A DNA stretch of 64,000 bases, taken from contig NC_077223.1 in assembly GCF_024763615.1 (NCBI RefSeq), positions 102,238,627 to 102,302,626 of the forward strand, in the 5' to 3' direction. Below, one piece after another: positions 33,803 through 44,519 of the stretch. The notes below the pieces were generated by a model, which had not been told where the DNA came from, made no database searches, and saw only the letters and a list, made by a program, of their open reading frames with translations. Each line of letters begins with the position of its first letter. Within the stretch, counting starts at the first letter, position 1. This stretch comes from Phlebotomus papatasi. Lineage: Eukaryota > Arthropoda > Insecta > Diptera > Psychodidae. Both the position numbers and the translations under genes were made by a program.

Positions 33803-34024
33803 TAGGGTAAAGTGATTTAATTTGGACATAGTGTTAAAAGTTGGACACTTCGCCGGTACAAGTTAGACATGGCTTTTTTCTTGATAAATACAGTACAAAA
33901 TTTATTTTTAAGCACAAGGAACCAAATTATAAAACTAAAGCATTAAAAATATACAAATAAAAATGAAGTACTAAAAAGCGCTGCCCAAATTGTACCATTG
34001 TCCAACTTGTACCACTTTACCCTA
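33803..34024. mobile_element. TAGGGTAAAGTG MITE, 222 bp
   Basis: The left end TAGGGTAAAGTGATTTAATT and the inverted right end TAGGGTAAAGTGGTACAAGT share the first 12 bases. Both continue with TTGGACA motifs. TA closes both ends. It is AT-rich and non-coding. Confidence 0.7.
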
Positions 34025-34689
34025 CAATTAATTTATGAAATAAAAAAAAGAAAAGTAAATATGAATATGTTATCATTCGGCGGTAAAGATGCATGGATAT
34101 AGTTACGAAGGAACAAAGTTTTGTTAGAGAGGTATCGGGCTCAAGGAATACGTATTGCGGCCAAGGAAAATGTAAAATAATTTTTAAAAAATAATATGTA
34201 GTAGAAAATTTTGAAAGAAATGTTTGTAAAAGAAGAGAAATGTTCGTCAAGTTATCATGTTACCATAATGTTGATGAAACAGTGCAAACCAAGCACCTGG
34301 CAAGTTGGCCTTTTTATATGGAGCTATTTGAAGCCAATTCCTAAATTGATCTCGGAATCAGCTTACAGTGCTCCAAGGAAAAAAATTATTTAAACAAAAA
34401 TGTAGTATATTTATCCCTCCATAAGGAAAGGTATTTTATAATACGGAAAAACTTCTCACTTTTTAAATATTTAGCTTTAGCATAACGATCTGGAGTGCAG
34501 AAAAATTCCCATACGCATTTTTATGTGAAAGTAAGAAATTGGCTTCAACTTTGAAGGCCACTCGCCGGGGACTAGGTGCAAACTAAATGGGTTATACGAT
34601 TTACAAGCATTTTGTTACACCTTATTGGGTTTAACAAACATTTACAAACTATTTTACAAAATATTTTATCTCTATTATTTGACCGGGTT

Positions 34690-34815
34690 TTGTAAAGAGT
34701 TAGGTTTTACTGACCAAAATTTAATATTTTTCTGACCAAGTTTAATTTTTTACTGACCAATAATTCACTTTGAGCCACTTTGAATTTTTACTGGTAAAAT
34801 TTGATTTTATTTTTT
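34690..34815. repeat. Short GTCAGTAAAAA-type tract
   Basis: Four or five diverged units are present in the orientation TTTTTACTGACCAA(A/G)TTT, the same unit as at 2338-3240 and 13152-13644. Confidence 0.55.
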
Positions 34816-34924
34816 GACCACTAATTTAGATAACTTCCCGTTTGTTTTGTGTCAGTTGCAGTGGGCAAATGGAAATTATAATCCGGAAGAAAGTGGTAGT
34901 AATATATATTTTAAATCTGGAGAG

Positions 34925-35191
34925 TTTTCTAAAATTGAAATTCACTTCTTTCTTTCACAAACGTTTTATATAAGTCTATCCCACTCTTTCGCACTCAAAA
35001 TTGGAATGAACTAATTTGAATTTATTGTGATGTTCAAAAGAAGAAGAACGTGAAAGCTGCTTCTTTTTTAATTATCTGGATTTTGATTTTCGAGATTTTG
35101 AACTAGATATAGATAGCATGGACCTATCGCGAACGTTTGAGAAAGAAAGGGGTGTGAATTTTGATTTCATGAAATTTACCTAATTTAGAAG
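34925..35191 (+). repeat. GGCTCTCACACACC foldback family, copy c
   Basis: The left arm (AAATTCACTTCTTTCTTTCA, AAGTCTATCCCACTCTTTCG) and the inverted right arm (AGAAAGAAAGGGGTGTGAAT, TTTCATGAAATTTACC) match the family. The right end, inverted, reads ATGGCTCCAGTTGAACTTC. Confidence 0.55.
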
Positions 35192-35306
35192 TTCAACTGG
35201 AGCCATAACAGCTCAATTTTGCTTTTGCCGGGAATATTTCACTATTTTTGAGCATAATATATTCAATATTCTTTTTTATTATTTATTTACAATATTAGAT
35301 ATTTAT

Positions 35307-35572
35307 AGCTCCAGCACTACTCTTTTAGATTAGGAAAATTTAATAAAATAAAAATTCACATCCCTTTCTTTCTTAAAAGCTTGGCATATGTCTATTCTAC
35401 TCTTTCGTACTCTTCGTCTTCTTTTGTACATCACACCAAATTAAATTTAGTTCAGTCCAATTTGGAGTCCGAAAGAGTAGGACAGACTTATTCAAATCTT
35501 TTGAGAAAGAAAGGAACGCGAATTTTGATTTCACGAAATTTTACCGATCTGAAAGGTGTGCCGGAGCTCTTA
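35307..35572 (+). repeat. GGCTCTCACACACC foldback family, copy d
   Basis: This is the most complete copy. The left end is AGCTCCAGCACTACTCTTTT followed by AGATTAGGAAAATTT. The right, inverted, is AGCTCCGGCACACCTTTCAG followed by ATCGGTAAAATTTCGTG. Both arms contain AAATTCRCRTYCCTTTCTTT. It is 266 bp, lies 115 bp after copy c, and is non-coding. Confidence 0.65.
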
Positions 35573-35757
35573 CCGACTAAATTTACTAAAATATTCCTGC
35601 CTTATTTATCAATTGATATATTCATAAATTTTTAAATGAAATTGTTTATACAAATTACATGGAATCTGTTTCAATTTAGGAGTGGATTTACACCTGGTTA
35701 ATGAACCATTCATATCATTTTCAAAGTAGTATTCAAATACAATATACTCGTAACTGT

Positions 35758-36155
35758 GTTATCACACTTGCACATTAAAATTTTAATATGATTCACATTA
35801 ATTGTCGCTGGTGAGAGTCCAAATGTGTAATTTGTGTTTCTGAATCATTTTATATTCAAAATTTAATCTATTTGTTGATAAAAAGGTAGGCCTGGCCCGC
35901 AAAATTTGATATAAATTGATTTATAGCATTAATGCGAAAAATTAATGTGATTTTCTCTTTAATTTTTTAATGTGAAAAATATTTATGCTTTAGGTAAATT
36001 TAAACTTATTTTTGCAGGCCAAGTTCACTTCTTTATCAATAAATAGAAAAACCCCAAATATTAAGTGACTCAAAGACACAAATAACATATTTTGACGCTC
36101 ACAAGCGACAATTAATGTGAATCACATTAAAATTTTAATGTGAATGTGTGATAAC
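35758..36155. mobile_element. GTTATCACAC foldback element, 398 bp
   Basis: The ends GTTATCACAC are perfect inverted repeats. The arms continue with CACATTAAAATTTTAATRTG, ATTCACATTAATTGTCGCT and, deeper, GGCCTGGCCCGCAAAA against GGCCTGCAAAAA. Inverted pairing extends over most of the element, giving arms of well over 100 bp. No target duplication was recognised, so the superfamily is unassigned. Confidence 0.7.
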
Positions 36156-37322
36156 GCCATAAGAATAACAACAATATTGAAATCGCTCTTTCAAACTTTC
36201 AACTACCTCCTAAACGCTTCCTTTCATTTTGCTAGCTGTTGGGAAGTCAATGTAGTGGCTAAGAGTGATTCACCCCTCAAATGAAGATGCTTGTACACAC
36301 CCTTAAACGCGACAATGTGATTTATGGCTAGTGCATATTTACTGCCGTAGAATCTGTTTGAAGCGCAAGCGCCAGGTGTTTTTTTTTCCTCCTTGGGAAA
36401 ACAATCGTCAAATGTCTCTCACAGAGTGAAATTACGGAATCATCGACGTGCTCAAGAGGATGGTGGAGGGTTAAGAAGAGCACAAGGTGCTGAAGCAATC
36501 GATATAAGATTTGATGTACGATATTGAGCTGTGAAAAAGACACCGAGAGAGGTACTTGGAAAAGGGATGGAGTAAATTGACTTGTGAAATTGCATCCTGC
36601 CGTGTGCCAAAACCACCCCCCAAAAATCCACCCTTCGGAAAACCATTTTGCCTCGAATAGATAAATTTTCGGGTGTGCCCATCCTCTGCAATTTCCCAAG
36701 GTAGCCCACAATTTTAGCACACACGTTGTGCATCGGCAATATTCTTTTATTTGCCGCCAAAATTGCCTATGAATACAAAATATTGCTTGGTGAGCCAGGG
36801 TGGAAATTCATCGACGTGTGCTTCATTCGCACGTGCACGAGGCCCTGCATAGAAATTTTCCACACTATACACACATCCTCTACCCGGAAAACTCCCCCGC
36901 ACAAATTTTTGGCACACCGGCATGGGCATCTTGACGCTGATTTAGGATGATGTTCTGCACATAATAATTTTGGTTATCGCAATAAACTGCCAGATTATCT
37001 TCTCTTGGTTTCACACCGCAAAACAACTAAGAGTCAGAGAGACTGGGAAGACCATGTTTTGGTTTTCAGCAGGTCGATGTCAGAAAAGTTTCGCTTCCAG
37101 CATCCGTCGGAGCTGGATGAAATCTTACAATTAAGCAATTCACAAGTGAGCGCTAATGAACCTCTTGAATAATACCTCGAGCTCGAGAGAGACGAACTAC
37201 AAATATTTTTTCTAGACCTTCTTACTGTTGACTTAGCAATATCTTGGGGCTCTCAGACAATGGAGAATTAGCCTCGATAACAGGTTAGAAAGGTGCAGAT
37301 TTTGGTAAAGCCGGTAAAGCAA
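36156..37322. other. Unique, relatively GC-rich DNA, no gene identified
   Basis: Between 36300 and 36960 the GC content is clearly higher than the surroundings and no repeats are seen. Overlapping minus-strand frames of 102 and 130 codons (36328-36760) exist, but neither shows a recognisable domain. A regulatory or untranslated segment is as likely. No splice structure could be supported. Confidence 0.4.
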
Positions 37323-37650
37323 TACAGTAGAGTTCCTCAAATTTGAACATTTAGGGTGTATAGATGACATTTCTCACTCCTCAAATTTGAACGATATTAT
37401 CAAAAATGTAACGGAATTCATGTGAAATGCATATTCATTAAATTAAGATAAATAACTTTAGAGAATATGTATATCAATGTAATTTATTGTGAAATAAACG
37501 GAATTTGTTGCGGAAGTTAATATAATACGTTAATATTGAAGGATATATCAGAGAAAAATGGTTCAAATTCTGACTTTCTTCACACAACCTCAAATTTTAC
37601 ATTTTGAACTCAACCGTCCGTCGTTCAAATTTGAGGAGTTCAAATTTAAT
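37323..37650. repeat. Tc1-like CAGTAGAGTTCCTC remnant
   Basis: TA is followed by CAGTAGAGTTCCTCAAATTT, and CTCCTCAAATTTGAACGA recurs near 37375. The opposite orientation (CGTTCAAATTTGAGGAGTTC) is at about 37623-37643. The right terminus is missing. A fragment resembling 8147-8190 (GGCACATCTTTTCAATT) begins just beyond. Confidence 0.45.
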
Positions 37651-37754
37651 GGCGCTGGCACATCTTTTCAATTTAGTGAAATCCCGTTAAATCATTGCTC
37701 TACCTGCCGATTTTTCTCGGAGGTTTTTTGAATTTTAACGGTATATTCTAGTAC

Positions 37755-38412
37755 ATTCAGAGAAAATCTGTAGATTTTCGGTTGAAACTCTTCCGAAAAT
37801 CTGCAGATTATCGACAGAATTTCTGCATTGGAAATCTGCATAGTCTCCATTGTCTCAACAAAAATATCGTTGATTTATCGAGAAACTGTAGTAGTTACAA
37901 AGAAAATGGTAACAAGCATTACCGATTAAACATTTTAGATAACTGAAAAGATTGAAGCAAAAATACTGCATTTTTAAAAAAACGTTCATGGAATGATGCA
38001 AAAACACAAATATTAGGTCGACACTATGTTTAAAGTTATCACTTCACTATTCTCTACATATAACACGGCGTCGCAGAATTCTTTATTTTATATAAACACT
38101 GTGATATCACGAAGAATCACTCTATTGAATTTTGCAAACTTCAGTGAAAAATATTCCATCTTTTCAGACACAGCTGTCTGGAAAGTCGGGAATGTAGAAA
38201 AATCTACAGAAATTCGGCAAAATATCTACAGAAATTCGTCAGAGTATGCACCAGGATTCGTCAGAAAATCTGCAAAAAATTTCTGACGAATTTTGTCCCA
38301 AGCCCAAATAAAATTCGTAGGAATATCTACAGATTTCTTGGCAGATTTTCTGCAGAGGTGTAGATATTTTCTGCAGAAATCTTAAAGATATCTGACGAAA
38401 TTATTTGACGGG
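37755..38412. repeat. Foldback region of AATCTGCAGA / TTCGTCAGA motifs
   Basis: Motifs AAATCTGTAGATTTTC, AAATCTGCAGATT, ATCTACAGAAATTCG and TTCGTCAGAAAATCTGC occur many times in both orientations, clustered at 37755-37850 and 38180-38412. This gives an overall inverted arrangement around a unique centre. Terminal repeats are unclear. Confidence 0.5.
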
Positions 38413-38592
38413 TCTATCACACTGAACGTCAAAGCCTATAAACCTTTACTCACACAAATTCATGTATTTTATGCAGAATTTTATTTTGATAATCTTAATT
38501 GTCTATAATATTATTATGAGATATTGGTTGAAATTTAATATAGACGGCAAAGCTATAAGCTTTACGAAATATTCAGTATTTTGTTTTAGACA

Positions 38593-38815
38593 CAGTAGGG
38601 TTTCTCAAACCTAATTTTATCAAATTCGAAGGACATCGACGCCATCAAATTAATCACAACGAAGGTTTGTGGGAAAATACGGATAGTTGATATTAGGTAC
38701 AATTTATTCGTATATAATTTATTTATTTTTGTAAATATCGTTCAAATTTGGAAAGTGAGATAAGTCAATTACAACCCAAGCGATCGAATTTGATACACTC
38801 CACTGTAGTGACATA
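38593..38815. mobile_element. Tc1-like CAGTAGGGTTTCTC MITE
   Basis: The left end CAGTAGGGTTTCTCAAA and the inverted right end CAGTGGAGTGTATCAAATTC are moderately similar. TA follows the right end and CA, possibly a mutated TA, precedes the left. Size is about 223 bp and it is non-coding. The start resembles the 37323 remnant. Confidence 0.45.
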
Positions 38816-39075
38816 ATATCATAAATCCGATTAGTAATTTCGGGTATTTATTTAATTTGAAAAAAAAAACATTATAGTAAGGTGCGGTAACCGGATCGTT
38901 TTTCTTAGAGTACTACTTAAACGTTTCTTTTTGAACTGATGAAATTCCTTTTTAGTTCTTCTAAATCCACAGAATTATTCACTCTGTTTCATTCAGAAAC
39001 ATAATAGAAAAGAAAATATAAAAAAAAAAATTTAAAAAAATTTATAAAATAATGATAATACTGAAATAAGTAAGT

Positions 39076-39385
39076 GTTCACTAAGTGGATCGCCTGTTCG
39101 CTAATTGGCTCAATTGGTCTTTTAAATGGATCACTCAATTTACAAGAATATTCTCGACAATTCTGAAACTATTCCATGAGATATTCAGTAGTAACCACAG
39201 CCCTTTCCAATGAGAAGGACTTTGGCGTGCACATGCTGAGCTCTGGATAACGCTTGAGAAAATTCCTGAACCAAGTATCTCCAGGCCTTTTATTCGTAAA
39301 ATAGTTTGGAATTTTGAAGGTTTTGAAGGCGCAAATAAAAAGTGGCCCGATCTTAAAAGAGCCGAATTAGCGAGAGTGTACTGTG
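39076..39385. repeat. Foldback with TTCGCTAATT motifs
   Basis: The left part has CACTAAGTGGATCGCC and TTCGCTAATTGGCTC. The right part, inverted, reads ACTCTCGCTAATTCGGCTCT and then TTTAAGATCGGGCCAC. The pairing is imperfect and the ends are approximate. It directly precedes the element at 39398. Confidence 0.35.
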
Positions 39386-39397
39386 GCTATAAATGGG

Positions 39398-39631
39398 TAG
39401 GGTCGAAGGAACGTCTGTTCGACAGGGAACCTCTATTGACAATTTTGTCAAAATGTTGAGTATTATTTAATGTGTATAGTAAAATATAAGTAATATAACG
39501 TTTTTTTCTGTAATATACATTTTACTATAAACAGAGATGTTCAAATTTCATATCCCAAATGGTACAGAGTAGGGTGTCAATAGGTGCTGACACAAGTTCT
39601 TAAAGTGTCTATAGACGTTCCTTTCACCCTA
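39398..39631. mobile_element. TAGGGTnGAAGGAACGTCT MITE, 234 bp
   Basis: The left end TAGGGTCGAAGGAACGTCTG and the inverted right end TAGGGTGAAAGGAACGTCTA match over 17 of 19 positions, and CCTATTGACA motifs lie inside both arms. TA is at each extreme. A broken relative is at 22614. Confidence 0.75.
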
Positions 39632-39762
39632 TTAGAGATTTTAATTCTTCTTTTTGCATGTTTCAAGATTCTTCAAAGGAAAATAATCTTCAATAGTACC
39701 TGGGAGAAGGAATGTGCATTATAGAAACTAAGTCAAATTTAGGGGTGCCCCTATCGATTTAA

Positions 39763-39876
39763 CTAATCTAATACAGCTCCGTAGCTGCTTCTCCAATGAT
39801 CTTTGAAGATTCCAGTGTTCTCTAGCTTCTCCCCAAACTGAATATTCTTTCTTCCACGTCCGATGGCGACCTCTTC
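39763..39876 (-). CDS. Candidate terminal exon, unknown protein
   Basis: On the minus strand a 38-codon open segment follows a good-looking splice acceptor (TTTTACTCAG, boundary at 39877) and ends with TAG. It reads EEVAIGRGRKNIQFG... and ends ...SSYGAVLD. Codon third positions are less AT-rich than the flanking DNA, and the segment lies in repeat-free sequence between two elements. No polyadenylation signal was found close by and no family is recognised. It could be the last exon of a host gene whose other exons lie upstream on this strand at higher coordinates, or simply chance. Confidence 0.25.
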   Translation of the reverse strand, partial: EEVAIGRGRKNIQFGEKLENTGIFKDHWRSSYGAVLD

Positions 39877-40347
39877 CTGAGTAAAACCACTGCACTTGCA
39901 TATGTGTAATTCACATGAATTATAGCTAGAAAATGAAAATTTGAAGATATAACACAAACCACAATTAAAATTATGACAAACATTGTTTTTTTTTTGTGTA
40001 GCTCAAGAAAAAAAAATGACAAAATTATTGTAATTCAATTAGAGGGAGGTAAGGCTGTATTAAAAATGTTATTTTTCGGTTATTTTAAAAGAAAGCTGGA
40101 TCTAGCGTAATTTGATTTAGATCCTGGGGTGACATGATAACTCTCTCTAACTAATTGTCCCATCGCTAGTGTCGAGTGTCCATTATGGGCGATCGAGATG
40201 ATAACCCGCATTTTTTTTCGCTAGTGTCGATAATTCTCGCCACTAATTTATCTACACCTCTAGAGCTGTCGATTTGTACCCTCGAAGTGAAATTTAGAGA
40301 AGATTTTACATGTTTTTAGTAAGTAAATGCCCTTATTTATTTTATAG

Positions 40348-40608
40348 TTATTAAATTTTATTAATATTAAGTATAATTCTTGTGAAATTTTGTTTGTTCT
40401 GCGCGGAATAACCTCGGGCAAATTGGATACGAAAATTTATGTTCTATTGATTCTGCACAACCACAAAATATTTTTGGACCATCCGGAAAAGACTTATCAG
40501 AGGATGATCTTATTATACTCAGTGATTGAATTCGACACAATTGTCCTGGAAGTTGATGGAGATGTTTCTCATGGATTCGTTCTCGTGAGATTTAATTTCA
40601 CAGAGTAG
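40348..40608 (+). CDS. Exon-like open segment, unknown protein
   Basis: A plus-strand frame is open from about 40348, just after a TTTTATAG that could serve as a splice acceptor, to a TAG at 40606-40608. The part from about 40390 (LRGITSGKLDTKIYVLL...) has mixed codon third positions and a plausible amino-acid composition, ending VLVRFNFTE. No domain is recognised, and there is no good ATG near the start. It could be a captured gene fragment within the 40124-42998 composite, a host exon, or chance. Confidence 0.2.
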   Translation, partial: LLNFINIKYNSCEILFVLRGITSGKLDTKIYVLLILHNHKIFLDHPEKTYQRMILLYSVIEFDTIVLEVDGDVSHGFVLVRFNFTE

Positions 40609-41068
40609 GAAATGGTCACATATGCATGTGCTTCCTTCAGATCTTTTGCTCCTCCTTGCCAAATTTAAAACATTACACTATTTGTTCAGTGACTGACTTG
40701 CAGCAAGTCTTTGAGTGTCAATTATTGTGTGAGAATGTAAAAGACAAAGTGAAAAGATCTGCGTCAGGCAGAAATTATTATGCATAGATGTGTTTTTTAC
40801 TTGAATTTCTTCCGGAAGCTCCAGAGTTGTTTTTGTACCGCAATTTTCTCATCCTCGCTCCAAATGAAAGTTAAGCTTCCGAGGCTTCATCAATAGCCCA
40901 ATTTTCATAAAAATATGATTTATTTGTTGCCTATTAGGTGAGATTCTTAACAATCTCACCTACTATAATCCTAACAAAATTTCATGTCGTCCGATCGACC
41001 TCAAACTTGGCCAAAATGTGTTTCAGCACTTCCTGATCACGAATATATATGTGGCTATTTTACGTTCC

Positions 41069-41110
41069 CGGCCGGCCGGCTGGCCGGCCGGCCGGCCGGC
41101 CGGCCGGCCG
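41069..41110. repeat. (GGCC)n palindromic tract
   Basis: About 40 bp of nearly perfect CGGC/GGCC alternation, broken once by CTGG, stand in AT-rich DNA inside the 40935 element. It is self-complementary and rich in potential CpG and GGCC sites. The reading frames through it encode only alternating Arg, Pro, Ala and Gly. Confidence 0.9.
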
Positions 41111-41249
41111 CTCTTTGGAGCTTAATAGCTCCTAAACTAAAAAAGATATCGACTTGCGGTTTTCGGCAAAGGTTATATATCGGGTGAAAATTGCAACATG
41201 GTGCATTGACCCCCCACCCCCCACCCCTCCTTCCGCCATTTTGAAGACC

Positions 41250-42480
41250 CCCCTTTTTTTGTTTTCTCAATAGCTCAGCCCCTATGGCATCGAGCGGGCT
41301 CAAATTTTAGTATGTTATAGCTGGGCCTTAGGGCTTTCCATCAATACCAAACTTAAGGTCCCCCGACCCCCCTGACCCGAGCTATAAGGGTCCAAAAAAA
41401 ATTTCTTAAAATGGCCATAACTCCGGTTCTAATTGTCAGAATTTAAAAAATGAGGGCTTTTTGGAAAGCTCTCGTGAAATGCCACTTCCCCTTCTAACAT
41501 CGCAAGTTCATAAAACCACCGCTAGGGGCGCTATTTTTAAAAAGAAAATTTTTAAATCTTAAAAGTTAAATAACTCAAAAATTCCTTATGCGATCGGGCT
41601 GAAATTTTAGTATGTTGTAGCCGTTGATTATACCTATCAAACAAAAAAAACCTTAAGTCGATCCATAACCCCTGACCCGAGCTATAAGGGGTCAAAGTTC
41701 GAACATTGACCGGCCTCTATCTCCGGTTCTAATTAACATAGCGACCTAAATTTTACCTTTTTGGTTTCGTCTCGATGAGCACTTTCAGATGGAAGTTCAA
41801 AAATTCACCACAAGTGGCGCTGTGATAGCGTCAAAATTCATCGAAATTCAAAGTCACTTTTCTCAAAAACGGCATTGTGCAAGTTAATGAAATTTTAGTA
41901 TGTTGTAGTCCAGTCTAGGACGTTTCCAAAATGGTGCGTATGCGCGCTGTGGTTAAAACAGAACCGGAGATATGAGGGGTCAAAGTTCACAAAATTCAAA
42001 AAATCATATCTCCGGTTCTATGTGACCGATTTTGATGAATGAGGGCTTAAACGAAAGATCTCACCAAATGCTACAACTTTCTAGAATATTTGAACTTCGT
42101 GGGACCAACACCAGGGGCGCCACAGTCGAAAAACCAATTTCAATATCACATAACCTCAATTATCTGGACTGTCGCTGAACCGATTTTGATGATTACTTCG
42201 ACATAATTGTAGAGGACATTTGTCTCTACATTTCGTCTATACATCATTTTCCGCTCAGACTACGCTATCACTCCGATTTTGCCGTTTAAATGTGAAAAAA
42301 TTGATTTTTCCCATAATAACGCTTTGAAATCACTCAGATGCCAATTTGACTGCCTCTACTCCACCAAGACACTTAAAATAGGGGTTTAAATGGAAAGTCC
42401 CGCAAAATACAACAATTCTTTGATATAGTTGAAGTTCAACAAATGAACACTTGGGGCACTCTGGATGAAAAAAACAAGTT
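41250..42480 (+). repeat. Four to five degenerate ~295-bp tandem units
   Basis: Three landmarks recur with a regular period. GAAATTTTAGTATGTTGTAG-like sequence is at about 41301, 41602 and 41890. AACTCCGGTTCTAATT-like sequence is at 41416, 41719 and 42006. GGGGCGC(T/C)-like sequence is at about 41527, 41818, 42114 and 42454. Spacings are 287-303 bp, with about 340 bp for the last. Units are strongly diverged, so the array is old or under relaxed amplification. Confidence 0.7.
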
Positions 42481-42999
42481 AAGAAACAAAAAACCTCGCT
42501 TATCTTGGCTTCTGAGTAATCGATGAGATCATGTTCTATGGGAAAATTATAGAGTACATTCTGGTCTACATTTCACCCATATATTACTTTTGTGCCAGTT
42601 CATCCAAATCCTTGATATTTTGGTTTAAATACAAAATTTGTATAATTTCACGAATTTGATTCAAGATAACTGAATGGCGACTCACAATTTCGGCTCTAAA
42701 TCGAATTTGCATGCACTCCGAGTTAGCTCACGTTAAGAATCTCACCTACATAAGCCGGTTAGGATTATCTGTCCCTTTTAACTTAAAATTATTAAAATCA
42801 CTGAAATAACTCCGATCCCAAAATCAAAACAAGCGAGAGTGAGGTTATGTTTCACTGTCCCAAAGTGTCACAATAACGAACCGACAATGCGTGAAGAGCC
42901 GATACTTATTTCATCTCATCATTTGGATTTAACGATACTAGAGATTCGATAGTATCGAATCGATACTAGCGAGAGTCAAAGATATCATTTCACCCCTGG

Positions 43000-44499
43000 A
43001 TTGTTTTATCTCTCTTTATTACATTGCGTTTTAGTCTAATTTCCTTTAGAATTATGCGAAAAATAGCGCTTTCAATAAACCCAGCTCAATGTAGCCCTAC
43101 TTCCCCCTATTAAAATTTAATCATGATGAATTCTTATTAGGTGACATTCTTAACAATTTCGGTAAAAATTTTACAGTTTCCGCTCTAAAGTTCCTACTTG
43201 TCAGCCCCTTAGCCATGCTCTTTTGCACTTGATATCGGCAGTGTCGCACGAAGCGTCTGCCTGGCTTTTAGTTTTGGGGAAAAGTGCGGGCGTGATGAAA
43301 ATCTGTGCGGTTGGCATCGCCGTGCCGCCAGTTGCTAGGCAACTCCGGAGGCTTGCGGAGTATGAGCTTCGATAGCATTTTTCACCCGCTGAGTGCCACA
43401 AAGTTGCGGCGTCACCTCCGCCGGCGGACAAATTTCGCGCCGTTCCTGTATTCAAATTAGATAATTATGTTTGCATGAATTTTCGCCACTTCAGCTAATT
43501 CTGACGCACCAATTTTGAATATGTGGTGGAAAATTGTGAAGCAGATGATGGTCAGTAAGCATGAGAAATTGCAAATGTGAGAATATTCTGGATAAATTGG
43601 CAGACCGGTTGGATGATCTCAGCACGGAGGCTGCTATGAGGAGTGGGTGAGCGCATGTCCGGAATTCTGCAATGGTCTCTCACTCCTCCGGCAGTCGGCA
43701 GACGGAACAGATTCGGATTCTGTGCTGGTGAAGAAGCATCGTTCTTAGCCGGAGAACCCTGTTCTAGAGACATTTGCCGATGTTATTGTGCCAATTGATA
43801 TCAATAGCCCATATCATTGCCCGTGGTATGCCCTCCCAGTGAGTTCAGAGTGAGGTGTTCCATCGTATTAACCTGTTCGCGCTTTGCCAGTGAATCTGCG
43901 TTTTTTTTAGTTACTTTCTTCTTGTGATTTCTAACAATTCCCACATTTGAGTGGCGAGTGCGAAAAGTCGATGTTTGTTTAATGGTTCAGGTTTTTTTTT
44001 TCGGTGTGAGAGAAGCATCAAGAAATTTGTTATATGAAACGAGTTTCTTTTGAGAATTTTGCCATTCTTATGCAGAGGGATTAACTGTGGCAAACTGATG
44101 AAGAACATTCAACCCAGCAAGGAGCCTTTCTCCAAGGGAATTTAATTAAAAGAAGGCCCAAGAATGATGAAAAGGTAATTGTTGGAAGCATGAATGGAAT
44201 TTTTAAATATTTTCACACCCTATCTCTGCGACCTAAGGGAAAATTCCTCCGCATTGTGCAATACCCTCCACCCTCTGCAGAAAATAGTGCTAGTGATGCC
44301 AGTGATTAAGTGTCGTTCATTTCGGAAAAATATGAACTAGTGAAATATTGCAGAGCCATAAATCATGGAGCATTTATTAAGGGCAATGGAGTAGTTCTTC
44401 CGAAAGTTATGACTTCAATAATTTCAGATTTAAAGCTAGCCATAATACAGGAAATCATACTGGTTCGTGATTTGTGTACTAAAGTTTTAAACTTCTTAA
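43000..44499. other. Unique DNA with a GC-rich island (43200-43800)
   Basis: The stretch from 43200 to 43800 is the most GC-rich unique DNA in the window, with GCCGCC, CCGCCGGCGG and GCGCC motifs and no repeats. Minus-strand frames of 84 and 73 codons lie in it, but their products are not recognised. It looks like a promoter, 5' UTR or enhancer of a gene outside or not resolved here. The strand is unknown. A solo TAGGTGACATTCTTAAC terminus at 43138 and an inverted TAGGGGGAAGTAGGG end near 43095-43112 are repeat relics. Confidence 0.4.
43331..43343. promoter_or_regulatory. RFX X-box-like site
   Basis: GTTGCTAGGCAAC consists of the half-sites GTTGCT and GGCAAC with a one-base spacer. It fits the insect X-box pattern RYYRYY-N(1-3)-RRNRAC bound by RFX factors in promoters of ciliary genes. 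It sits in the GC-rich island. A 13-bp match can occur by chance, so the role is only suggested. Confidence 0.4.
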
Positions 44500-44519
44500 A
44501 TTTTAATGGATAGGGTAAT

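Larger units (their letters stand above)
40935..42748 (+). mobile_element. TA-flanked element of ~295-bp repeat units
   Basis: The perfect 15-bp termini GGTGAGATTCTTAAC, each followed outward by TA (40935-40936 and 42747-42748), define a 1,814-bp element. The left end alone can form a 10-bp hairpin (AGGTGAGATT/AATCTCACCT). Most of the interior is degenerate tandem units and there is no transposase frame. A solo terminus (TAGGTGACATTCTTAAC) is at 43138 and a partial inverted copy is at 26555-27160. TA duplication suggests Tc1/mariner-type mobilisation, but the internal structure is unlike a standard MITE. Confidence 0.7.
40124..42998. mobile_element. Possible composite bounded by CWGGGGTGA ends
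   Basis: The left end CTGGGGTGACATGATAAC and the inverted right end CAGGGGTGAAATGATATC resemble the termini of the foldback at 21471-21699. Between them are an ORF-like segment (40348-40608) and the 1.8-kb element at 40935-42748. There is no matching target duplication outside, so the two ends may instead belong to separate broken copies. Confidence 0.35.

Noticed and set aside
36328..36760. Overlapping minus-strand frames of 102 and 130 codons
   Set aside because: Two frames over the same DNA cannot both be meaningful and neither shows a domain. The GC-rich composition reduces stop codons by chance.
40984..41303. Frames through the GGCC tract encoding Arg/Pro/Ala/Gly repeats on both strands
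   Set aside because: Repeat-derived on both strands, with no conserved context.
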